8,538 bases of DNA, taken from NCBI GenBank assembly GCA_031284065.1, contig JAITAP010000161.1:1-8538 (forward strand), given 5' to 3'. A program made the translations under genes and the position numbers. The notes beneath the pieces were generated by a model. The model worked only from the letters and a program-made list of their open reading frames with translations. It did no database searches and was not told the origin of the DNA. Each line of letters starts with the position of its first letter. Positions within the stretch are counted from its first letter, which is position 1. Below, one piece after another: positions 1 through 5,750 of this stretch. Source of the DNA: Prevotellaceae bacterium (GTDB taxonomy: Bacteria > Bacteroidota > Bacteroidia > Bacteroidales > UBA932).

Positions 1-351
1 GTAGCTCATAAGGAAGTTCCAGATGGTAACGACCCCAATGGCAAGCAGCTTGGAGAAGTAAAAGTGCAGCCTCAGCTTTTCGACAAGCAAATAGATTACG
101 GCGCTATTTATGCCCAGCCCGAGAATGGCGACGCCAATGAACTTGGCATACTCCGCCGTAATGTTATTGTGGCTGTGGAACGTCCAGAGGCGGTTGAGCG
201 TGTAGTTGGAGGTGGCGGCCGCAATAAAGCCCAGCGCGTTGGCGATGTACTTGTTGAGCTTCAGCAGCTCCTTGCAGACGAAAGTAACACCAAAATCGAC
301 CACCATGCCCGAGCCACCGACGAGGCAAAATTTTATGAACTTTTCTACCAT
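1..351 (-). CDS. GtrA-like family small membrane protein (3' end cut off by window edge)
   Basis: The 117 residues visible belong to the GtrA-like family (PF04138): small integral membrane proteins with four membrane helices, thought to help move lipid-linked sugars (e.g. undecaprenyl-phosphate-glucose) across the inner membrane for cell-surface glycan modification. Seen in the sequence: helices at about residues 5-30, 35-55, 68-90 and 97-117, and the family signature NYTLNRLWTF at 49-58 in the second helix. Family members are usually 120-150 residues, so only a short C-terminus should be missing beyond position 1. The ATG at 349-351 is chosen because it directly precedes the first helix (MVEKFIKF). 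It lies 12 bases after the GH2 stop codon and in the same frame, so it is probably co-transcribed with that glycosidase. Family is sure; the substrate is unknown and the link to glycan metabolism is inference. Confidence 0.9.
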   Translation of the reverse strand, partial: MVEKFIKFCLVGGSGMVVDFGVTFVCKELLKLNKYIANALGFIAAATSNYTLNRLWTFHSHNNITAEYAKFIGVAILGLGINSAVIYLLVEKLRLHFYFSKLLAIGVVTIWNFLMSY

Positions 352-363
352 TTTCTGTTCGCG

Positions 364-2958
364 CTACTTTACAAATTTCTCCCCAAACATGGTTTGCTCC
401 TGCTTAACCTCCTGTAACAGCCGCAGCCGCTCGTTGTCGTCGAGCTTGCGCCGGTAGGTTTTTCCGTCTGCGGCTACGCTATCCGTTGCAGCGGCGCTGT
501 CGTCCGGCGCTTCGCCGCGAATGGGCTGTAGGGTTGGGGCAACGCTCTCCCACTCTATAACGGCAGGGGTTGGCGTGTTTTCGCCTTCGTAGAGCGCCCG
601 CGCCGTGAGCTTAATCCTGCCGGGTATGGCGGTGCTGCGCACCAGCACGGGGGCAGAGCCGAACTCCACCGCGCGTGGGTTTGCGCCAATGCTGCTGCCG
701 CCAATAATCCTGCCCTCGCCCTCTACGGTGAAAAGGATATTTTCCTTTGCCAAGCGGCGAACGTTGCCCATATCGTCGGTTACTTCGGCTATTACGGGGA
801 TAAAGTCCGAGCCGTCCGCCGCCAGCGGCTGCCCTTCGTTGTCCAACCGCAGCTGCAGCTTTGTGGAGCGGCGCGAAGGCATTTTTTTCTCCCGCGCCAC
901 CACCTTTCCGTCAACAATGCCTTCGGCTACGAGCGAGACTTTCTCCCACTTTTTTTGAACGTAAGGTATCAGGCGCATGTCGTAAAAGTTGTACACGTTT
1001 TTGAACACCACCGGCGGGTTGGGTATCCCGCGCGGCGTTCGCTCCACCTTTTGCACCAGCGTATCGCGCTCGTAAATTATCAGCCGCACCGAGTCGCAGC
1101 TGGTGAACACCAACACATCCGCGTCGGAAAAGGGCGAAATCTCGTGGGCTATGAACACCACAGGCTGCGCTACCTGACTTTTATAAACGTAGTACGAGTA
1201 CTTTGGCTGCCGGAACGCATCCATAAACCCGCCCCAGAAGGGGTCCGGGTGGTAGCCTCGCTGGTGGTCGAAGGGGTGCCACACGGCTCCTCCGATGAAC
1301 TGCCGCGGGGCGTTGTACATTTCGCCGTATGCTTTGGCCAGGTGCATAGCCTGCAACACTTGCGGCCGTTCGCCCCAGCTGCGCGAGGCGCGGTGGCTGG
1401 CGTTGTGGGCGTACCAGTCGTCGGGGTTGTCGCCAAATTCGCGGGTGAAAACGGGTTTGTCCGTTTTGGCGGTATCGCCGGGCCAGCCATACACAACGTC
1501 GTAGTACTCCTTTGCCCCGTTAGAGCCTATGTCGGCAGCGGAAAAGCACCCCGGCTGCTCCTCGCGCGCCGTTTGCAGCGCTTTGAGGGCAAAGTCCGTC
1601 GGGAATGGCGTTTCGTTGAGTATCGGCTCCCACATCAGCAGGCTGGCGTGGTTGCGGTCGCGGCGCACCATGCTGCGAATATCGGCGTACACCCGCTGAG
1701 GGAATACGGCGTCCTTTTTAGGCCAGAACTGCCAACCCGGAGTGGCCACGATGACGAACATTCCCAGCTCGTCACAAGCGTCCATGAACGAGGGGTCTTG
1801 CGGGTAGTGCGCCGTGCGGATAACGCTCACGCCTGCCTCTTTGAGCTTTTTGGCGTCGCGCCAATGCTGCGAATTTGGCATGGCGTTACCCACGTAGGCG
1901 TAGTCCTGATGCCGGTTTACGCCTATGAGCTTTGGCGCGTAAGGCTCTCCGTTGAGGTACAACCCGTCGCGCCCGCGCAGCTCTACTTTGCGCACGCCTA
2001 CGCGGGTTACCACGCCGTCCACCGCTTTTCCCCCAACCACGATACGCGATTGCAGGCGGTAGAGGTAGGGCGTTTCGGGCAGCCAGAGGCGGGGATTTTT
2101 GAGGCTCAACGCCTGCCGCACCTGCTGCTGTTCTCCCGCCTTGAGCAAGAGCGTGGCGGTTGACTTGGCCGCCACAGCGCCGCTGCTGTCGCGGAGCACG
2201 GTTTCTACCGTAAACCGCTGGGGCTTGTCGCCCTCGTTGGCAACGTCGGTGGACACGCTCAGGTCTGCCTGCCGGCGCGTAACGTTTCCGTACTGCACAA
2301 ACACGCCTCCGCCGGCAACCTTATCCGTGTAGCTGGGGTCGGTGATGTGCAGGGGCGAGGTTACCACCAAAAAAGCGTCGCGGTAAATGCCGCCGTGGTA
2401 GGCAAAGTCGAGCGTGTACTGCGGCTTGCCGGGCGGGTAGGTTTTGTCGTCGCTGTTATCGACCATCACCGCCACCAGACAAAGGTCGCCGGGCGCCGCG
2501 CCCAATCCGGTAAGCTCTACGCCGAAGGGCAGGTAGCCGCCGAGATGCTCCTTAGCCAGCTGCCCGTTGACGTAAACTTTACTCCGCCCCATAGCGGCCT
2601 CAAAGTAGAGGAAAATTTTTTTCCCTTCCCAGCGCCTGTCGATGGCAAAGCGTTTGCGGTACCACGCCACGCCTTGATAGTTGCGCCCACCGCTCGCCTC
2701 GGCGGGTACGAGCTCCACCGTGTGGGGGAGGCACGCCGCCTCCCAGCGTCCGTCGTCAAAGGCGACCTGCTCTGCGCCCCGAGCGTCGCCCTTGAGGTAG
2801 CGCCAGCCTGCGTTGAAGCTATACACCTCGCGCCCGCTGCCGGGCAGCTCGTAGAAGCCTGCCGCCGAAAATTCTCTCTGCGCCGGAGACTTGACCGGCG
2901 TTGCCGCAAGTAGCATACATGCCGCCGCCAATGTTGCTGTGCAATTTAGATATTTCAT
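364..2958 (-). CDS. exported glycoside hydrolase family 2 protein (beta-galactosidase/beta-glucuronidase type)
   Basis: An 864-residue retaining glycosidase of family GH2 that should cleave a terminal beta-linked sugar in the periplasm or at the cell surface. Domain order: signal peptide (1-27, hydrophobic core then SPAQ); N-terminal sugar-binding jelly roll (about 45-200); Ig-like sandwich (205-325); TIM barrel (330-600) with the hallmark IRTAHYPQDPSF at 380-391; C-terminal Ig-like domains to about 805. The predicted acid/base is E449 in MWEPILNET and the nucleophile E507 in FTREFGD; the barrel-closing AVWH is at 558-561. The final 55-60 residues are an unusual Ala/Asp-rich then charged, helical tail. 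The ATG at 2958 is chosen over one nine codons upstream because it begins the signal peptide directly (MKYLNC). C14 lies inside the hydrophobic core in AAAC, a poor lipobox, so a lipoprotein is unlikely. GtrA follows 12 bases downstream. Family assignment is firm; substrate (galactoside, glucuronide or other) cannot be read from sequence. Confidence 0.95.
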   Translation of the reverse strand: MKYLNCTATLAAACMLLAATPVKSPAQREFSAAGFYELPGSGREVYSFNAGWRYLKGDARGAEQVAFDDGRWEAACLPHTVELVPAEASGGRNYQGVAWYRKRFAIDRRWEGKKIFLYFEAAMGRSKVYVNGQLAKEHLGGYLPFGVELTGLGAAPGDLCLVAVMVDNSDDKTYPPGKPQYTLDFAYHGGIYRDAFLVVTSPLHITDPSYTDKVAGGGVFVQYGNVTRRQADLSVSTDVANEGDKPQRFTVETVLRDSSGAVAAKSTATLLLKAGEQQQVRQALSLKNPRLWLPETPYLYRLQSRIVVGGKAVDGVVTRVGVRKVELRGRDGLYLNGEPYAPKLIGVNRHQDYAYVGNAMPNSQHWRDAKKLKEAGVSVIRTAHYPQDPSFMDACDELGMFVIVATPGWQFWPKKDAVFPQRVYADIRSMVRRDRNHASLLMWEPILNETPFPTDFALKALQTAREEQPGCFSAADIGSNGAKEYYDVVYGWPGDTAKTDKPVFTREFGDNPDDWYAHNASHRASRSWGERPQVLQAMHLAKAYGEMYNAPRQFIGGAVWHPFDHQRGYHPDPFWGGFMDAFRQPKYSYYVYKSQVAQPVVFIAHEISPFSDADVLVFTSCDSVRLIIYERDTLVQKVERTPRGIPNPPVVFKNVYNFYDMRLIPYVQKKWEKVSLVAEGIVDGKVVAREKKMPSRRSTKLQLRLDNEGQPLAADGSDFIPVIAEVTDDMGNVRRLAKENILFTVEGEGRIIGGSSIGANPRAVEFGSAPVLVRSTAIPGRIKLTARALYEGENTPTPAVIEWESVAPTLQPIRGEAPDDSAAATDSVAADGKTYRRKLDDNERLRLLQEVKQEQTMFGEKFVK

Positions 2959-3016
2959 AATTAAATCATTAATATTATTTACCATTAAATTATATCGCTT
3001 CCAAAATAATTACAAT

Positions 3017-3054
3017 TTTCGCAAGCGCATTTTGGGTTTACTACATCCCGTAGG
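3017..3054 (+). repeat. 38-base dispersed repeat, left copy
   Basis: This 38-base segment begins TTTCGCAAGCG and matches 3436-3473 at 34 of 38 positions in the same orientation. All four differences are C/T transitions. Here the last part has lost the perfect palindrome found in the right copy. The copy lies inside the predicted GH2 leader. Confidence 0.8.
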
Positions 3055-3188
3055 CGCCGTTGGCTCTCTTTTTTGTCGCTGCTTGGTAGCGTCCTTTTCT
3101 GCAATATGGTTGCATTTGTCCATCGCTTTCGTGCGCAATGAAGCTCATGCTCGAAAAACACTCCTCCACATTTACCAATTTTTCACGG

Positions 3189-3196
3189 CAAAGATA
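3189..3196 (-). promoter_or_regulatory. -7 promoter box for the GH2-GtrA unit
   Basis: On the minus strand this reads TATCTTTG, an exact match to the Bacteroidetes -7 consensus TAnnTTTG and identical to the box upstream of the TPR gene at the right end of the window. No good -33 TTTG lies 19-21 bases upstream. If used, it gives the GH2 mRNA a leader of about 220 bases, which would carry the left copy of the 38-base repeat (3017-3054). It is the only good box I found in the gap before GH2. Prediction by motif only. Confidence 0.55.
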
Positions 3197-3243
3197 CTAT
3201 ATTTTTCCAATAAATAACTCATGTTATGCAAAGTCCCGCAGAG

Positions 3244-3282
3244 ACGACACTTTATTAACCGTATGCTTTAGCATAATGTCGT
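3244..3282. repeat. nested inverted repeat
   Basis: An outer dyad ACGACA (3244-3249) pairs with TGTCGT (3277-3282). It encloses an inner hairpin TATGC-TTTA-GCATA (3262-3275). There is no T-tract on either side, so it is not a standard terminator. It marks the left end of the hairpin cluster. Confidence 0.55.
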
Positions 3283-3290
3283 TAAGTTAA

Positions 3291-3333
3291 GGGCTGAAAG
3301 CCCGAAATCAATAGCGTAGGGCAACGCCCTACG
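3291..3333. repeat. paired perfect hairpins (REP-like block)
   Basis: Two perfect stem-loops stand 11 bases apart: GGGCT-GAA-AGCCC (3291-3303) and CGTAGGGC-AAC-GCCCTACG (3315-3333). Each has a 3-base loop. The spacer contains CGAAATCAAT (3303-3312), which recurs at 3372-3381 beside the next hairpin module. I recall similar GGGCTGAAAGCCC and GGGCAACGCCC blocks between genes in other Bacteroidetes; this is memory, not a search. Confidence 0.75.
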
Positions 3334-3345
3334 AAGAAAATGCAA

Positions 3346-3424
3346 TACACCCACGTCCAAACCTCAACGGGCGAAATCAATTTGCGGGAATAAACGAATT
3401 ACGCCCCGTTGGGGCTTGGGTGCG
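3346..3424. repeat. imperfect long inverted repeat enclosing a GCCCC-GTT-GGGGC hairpin
   Basis: A perfect small hairpin lies at 3403-3415, with a 5-bp stem and GTT loop. At larger scale the left side (about 3348-3373, with CACCCA and CAACGGGCG) is partly complementary to the right side (about 3402-3423). Its inner boundary carries the CGAAATCAAT word shared with the preceding hairpin block, so it looks like a second module of the same kind. Confidence 0.6.
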
Positions 3425-3435
3425 CGGCGTTCGTA

Positions 3436-3479
3436 TTTCGCAAGCGTATTTTGGGTTTACCACATTCCGCAGGAATGTG
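3436..3479 (+). repeat. 38-base dispersed repeat, right copy, ending in an 8-bp-stem hairpin
   Basis: Positions 3436-3473 match 3017-3054 with four transitions. The copy runs into a perfect hairpin at 3461-3479, CACATTCC-GCA-GGAATGTG. It also holds a small CGC-AA-GCG dyad at 3439-3446, which is shared with the left copy. This looks like the more intact member of a dispersed intergenic family. Confidence 0.8.
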
Positions 3480-3628
3480 CAAAAATGCCGATTTGATAAT
3501 AAGGGAATAAGGGTGGCGGGTTGTGCTTTTTGCTCTACTACTAAGGGGGCTTTGGGGAAATAAGGGGTTACGCAGATAATCTTTGAATTTTAAACCCTTA
3601 TTCTCAAAAAAACCCCTTCGTTGCGCAA

Positions 3629-3664
3629 ATCCGTGTAATCCGTGTAATCCGTGTAATCCGTGGA
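3629..3664 (+). repeat. 9-bp tandem repeat, four units
   Basis: Three perfect copies of ATCCGTGTA are followed by a variant, ATCCGTGGA, at 3656-3664. The same 9-mer, with the same GGA-ending last unit, builds the spacer at 7022-7102. The array ends about 30 bases before the promoter of the propeller-like gene. Confidence 0.9.
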
Positions 3665-3695
3665 CAGACTATTCCGTGCTTCGGCTGCACAAAAG

Positions 3696-3725
3696 TTGAT
3701 ATTTAGCGGAAAAGCTATACCTTTG
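3696..3725 (+). promoter_or_regulatory. Bacteroidetes-type promoter of the propeller-like gene
   Basis: A TTG at 3696-3698 serves as the -33 element and TACCTTTG at 3718-3725 matches the -7 consensus TAnnTTTG exactly. The spacer of 19 bases is right for this promoter class. Transcription should start near 3731, leaving a 5' leader of about 16 bases before the ATG at 3747. This supports the shorter start of the gene, because the longer open frame would begin upstream of the promoter. Confidence 0.75.
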
Positions 3726-3746
3726 CAAAGTAAATCATCAACATTC

Positions 3747-4577
3747 ATGAACGTAAGGCTACAGGTAGCGGGCTACACAGCGCGGTTGGCTGTTTTTCCG
3801 GCAGCTTTTTTACTTTTGCAGGGTGCGCTTGGGCAGGCGGTAAGGGTAAGCGGGGTAACTGCGCTGTCCGCCGACAGGCAGGGTTGCTGCTACGTTGTTA
3901 CGGGAAACGGCGTTGCCAAGTACGGCGCACAGCTGGAGCTGCTGGCACGCTACACGTGCAGCTTTGGGAGAATAGAAAGCATTGACGCTTCCGACCCGTT
4001 CAAAATTTCTCTTTTTTGTAAAGATTTTTTGCGCTTGCAGCTGCTCGATAGCAAGCTCTCTACGCTCGGCAACCCTGTTTTTCTTCCCGATGCGGGCGTG
4101 CTGCGGCCTGTGGCCGTATGCCGCTCCTCCGGCAACGGCATGTGGATAGCCGACGCTTACCGCAGGCAGCTGCTCCACCTCGATTTTACGCTCAACACCC
4201 TGCGCGAAGTCGCCTCGCTCGACGCTTACACAAATAACGACGAGCAACCTGTAAGCCGCATGGCAGAACGCGAGGAAAAAGTATTCGTTAGCTTGGGGGG
4301 AAAAAGCATTGCCGTGTTTGACAAGTTTGGGGCGTTGCTGCACCTTTTCTCCGTGCCGGAGGTTACGTGGTTTGACGTGCAGGGCAGCAAGCTCTACTAC
4401 CTTTCCGGCGGAAATCTGTACGCGCAAAACTTATTGTCGTGGAGCGAACCGCCCAACCTCGTTGCCGCCAACGTGGAGCATTGCGCCGTTGCCGGCAGCG
4501 TCATCTACACTTGCTCCGGCGGGGAGCTGACCAAGAAAACCGGAGAGCCGGCGCAAAATTTGCCGCTACAGCCCTAA
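3747..4577 (+). CDS. exported protein of unknown function, probably a small beta-propeller
   Basis: A 276-residue protein whose family I do not recognise. Residues 1-30 form a signal peptide (basic start, hydrophobic run FPAAFLLLQGAL, cleavage near G29-Q30), so it acts outside the cytoplasm. The rest is a series of short beta-strand stretches of 35-45 residues, such as VTALSADRQGCCYVV (37-51), GNGMWIADAYRRQLLHLDF (129-147) and SKLYYLSGGNLYAQNL (214-229). The middle one strongly resembles an NHL/YncE-type propeller blade. No catalytic motif is visible. There are seven cysteines after the signal peptide, including a C47-C48 pair. The open frame extends 29 codons further upstream, but the ATG at 3747 is chosen because it begins the signal peptide and lies just past a good promoter. 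Its stop overlaps the 3' end of the opposing hydrolase gene. Being a gene is likely; function is open. Confidence 0.8.
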   Translation: MNVRLQVAGYTARLAVFPAAFLLLQGALGQAVRVSGVTALSADRQGCCYVVTGNGVAKYGAQLELLARYTCSFGRIESIDASDPFKISLFCKDFLRLQLLDSKLSTLGNPVFLPDAGVLRPVAVCRSSGNGMWIADAYRRQLLHLDFTLNTLREVASLDAYTNNDEQPVSRMAEREEKVFVSLGGKSIAVFDKFGALLHLFSVPEVTWFDVQGSKLYYLSGGNLYAQNLLSWSEPPNLVAANVEHCAVAGSVIYTCSGGELTKKTGEPAQNLPLQP

Positions 4578-5483
4578 GCAGGTGCAAAACTCTTCAAACT
4601 CATACCCGCCCTTGCTACTTGCCTTCACGTTGCCGATGGAAGGATACGCAATGTGCATACCGCCTGCCGGAATTTTGTTTTTCGCAGCGTACTCAAGCAA
4701 GCGTCGTCGGGATTCGATGGCGGCTTTGTAATCCACATCGTAGGTTACCGCCACCTCCGGGCACGGCATTTGGATGCTCATGGCGTGGGTCAAATCACCC
4801 CAAATAAGCAGCCGGGAGCTTGCGGATTCGAGCAGGTACGCTGTGTGTCCGGGCGTATGCCCGTACGCTGCAATGCCCCAAAAGCCGGGGAACAGCTCGG
4901 GCGTATCCGTTCCCGCCGCTTCGCCGGGCGTAAACAGGCGGAACTTGTCCTTGTAGGCTGCAACCACCCTGCGCACTTGCTGAAACCCGCCTCGCCGGTT
5001 TTCGGGCACAGCCTGCATTGCGCTATCGCTTGTCCAGTAGTCGTGCTCCGCCTGCGATATGTAGAGCACGGCGTTGGGAAAGGCAACCTTGCCGTCGCGC
5101 AGCAACCCGCCAATATGGTCGCCGTGCATGTGCGTGAGGAGTATTGTGTTGACCTGCCCGACGCTCACCCCCAGCGATTGCAGGTTGTCGAACAGCTTTC
5201 GCCCAAATCCGGCGTCAATCAGCACGGTTTGGTCCGGCGTGCGCACCAGAAATGCGTTGACCGCGTTGGGGTACGTGCCTTTTGGGAGGTACTTTTGCCG
5301 CATGTCCGGCGTAGCGCCAATCAGCACGTCGCCGTTGCCGCGCTGCTGCCCCTCCGACAGGGTGCTTACCAAAAAATCGCCCACCTCAAAGGTGATAACG
5401 TTTTTTTCGCTCTGCTCCTGAGCGACAACTTTCGCAGCCGGTACTGCCAGCGCAAGCATGGCCGATAAAAATAGGTTTTTCAT
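4566..5483 (-). CDS. exported metallo-beta-lactamase-fold hydrolase, methyl-parathion-hydrolase-like
   Basis: A 305-residue dinuclear-zinc hydrolase of the metallo-beta-lactamase superfamily. A signal peptide (1-21, ending VVAQ) sends it to the periplasm. All metal ligands are visible: HMHGDH at 118-123 (H118, H120, D122, H123), H213 in GHTPGHT, bridging D230 in IWGD, and H277 in GMHIAYP. The stretch from GHTPGHT through WGDLTHAM to HIAYPSIG is laid out like the methyl parathion hydrolase branch, which also shares ancestry with lactonases. Real substrates in this branch are mostly unknown, and may be lactones or phosphotriesters; the sequence does not decide. The ATG at 5483 directly starts the signal peptide after an A-rich stretch. 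The gene stands alone: it faces the propeller-like gene with a 12-base tail-to-tail overlap, and an intrinsic terminator separates it from the DUF1015 gene upstream. Confidence 0.93.
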   Translation of the reverse strand: MKNLFLSAMLALAVPAAKVVAQEQSEKNVITFEVGDFLVSTLSEGQQRGNGDVLIGATPDMRQKYLPKGTYPNAVNAFLVRTPDQTVLIDAGFGRKLFDNLQSLGVSVGQVNTILLTHMHGDHIGGLLRDGKVAFPNAVLYISQAEHDYWTSDSAMQAVPENRRGGFQQVRRVVAAYKDKFRLFTPGEAAGTDTPELFPGFWGIAAYGHTPGHTAYLLESASSRLLIWGDLTHAMSIQMPCPEVAVTYDVDYKAAIESRRRLLEYAAKNKIPAGGMHIAYPSIGNVKASSKGGYEFEEFCTCLGL

Positions 5484-5501
5484 TTTTTAATTGGTATTGA
5501 A

Positions 5502-5578
5502 TTTGTTGCAACGGTAAACTATAGAAAAAAAAGAGTTATTGGTGTATTTTTGTATTTGAAAAAGACTTTGTTGCAACG
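5502..5578. promoter_or_regulatory. twin 12-base repeats with palindromic core upstream of the hydrolase gene
   Basis: The 12-mer TTTGTTGCAACG occurs exactly twice, at 5502-5513 and 5567-5578. The starts are 65 bases apart and the gap between them is AT-rich. Each contains the 8-bp palindrome GTTGCAAC. They lie just upstream of the hydrolase start codon at 5483, where a regulator could bind as two half-operators. No clean TAnnTTTG box was found between them, so the promoter of the hydrolase gene is unplaced. Regulatory role is inference. Confidence 0.4.
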
Positions 5579-5683
5579 AGAGCACATTACTATATAAAAA
5601 AGTCCCTGCGGGACTACGCGGCGTCAGCCAATTCAGAATTTAAATTTTTTCCTCAAGTTCTCGCCGCAACAAAGTCATTCTCA
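5557..5683. repeat. imperfect inverted repeat around the DUF1015 terminator
   Basis: Positions 5564-5580 and 5660-5676 are reverse complements at 15 of 17 positions (GACTTTGTTGC core), with weaker similarity extending outward to about 5557 and 5683. The two arms enclose about 80 bases, with the terminator hairpin near the middle. No open frame is inside. It could be a small miniature-transposon-like element or a chance dyad. Confidence 0.5.
5596..5615 (-). terminator. intrinsic terminator for the DUF1015 transcript
   Basis: Read on the minus strand, a perfect 6-bp stem AGTCCC-GCA-GGGACT (5615 to 5601) is followed at once by a run of T residues. On the plus strand the run is A residues before the hairpin, so it works only leftward. 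It lies about 135 bases downstream of the DUF1015 stop codon and before the hydrolase gene, so the two genes are probably transcribed separately. Confidence 0.75.
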
Positions 5684-5750
5684 GCTCAAATTTCGACGGA
5701 TGCGGTGCGTAGCGTTTTTGAGAGCAAGGTCATGGGGAAAAATTTCCGGC

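Larger units (their letters stand above)
2959..3746. other. 788-base gene-free region with repeats, hairpins and two promoters
   Basis: I see no convincing gene here. From left to right it holds the AT-rich GH2 leader, the left 38-base repeat, the GH2 promoter box, a nested inverted repeat at 3244-3282, hairpins at 3291-3303, 3315-3333 and 3403-3415, the right 38-base repeat with its hairpin, an 11-of-12-base imperfect inverted repeat (3559-3570 against 3591-3602), a 9-bp tandem array and the promoter of the propeller-like gene. It divides two divergently transcribed genes (GH2 leftward, propeller-like rightward). A 35-codon open frame on the minus strand (3041-3148) is the longest candidate near the GH2 promoter and is not convincing. 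Confidence 0.8.

Noticed and set aside
955..2163. A 402-codon open frame on the plus strand, opposite the GH2 gene
   Set aside because: It is antisense to a complete, motif-rich GH2 gene. Its protein is rich in His, Val, Arg and Pro in a way typical of the reverse strand of GC-rich coding DNA, and it has no recognisable domain.
2891..3217. A 108-codon plus-strand open frame spanning the GH2 start and leader
   Set aside because: It overlaps the GH2 signal-peptide region in antisense, runs through AT-rich leader and a repeat copy, and has no recognisable domain.
3629..3664. The 9-bp repeats considered as a CRISPR array
   Set aside because: The units are directly adjacent with no spacers and far shorter than CRISPR repeats. 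No cas gene is present.
3660..3746. A 29-codon N-terminal extension of the propeller-like protein
   Set aside because: The extension begins in the 9-bp repeat and spans the promoter boxes at 3696-3725. The signal peptide starts at the downstream ATG.
4653..5468. A 271-codon plus-strand open frame opposite the hydrolase
   Set aside because: It is antisense to a metallo-beta-lactamase gene with every metal ligand in place. It is low in recognisable structure and has no promoter.
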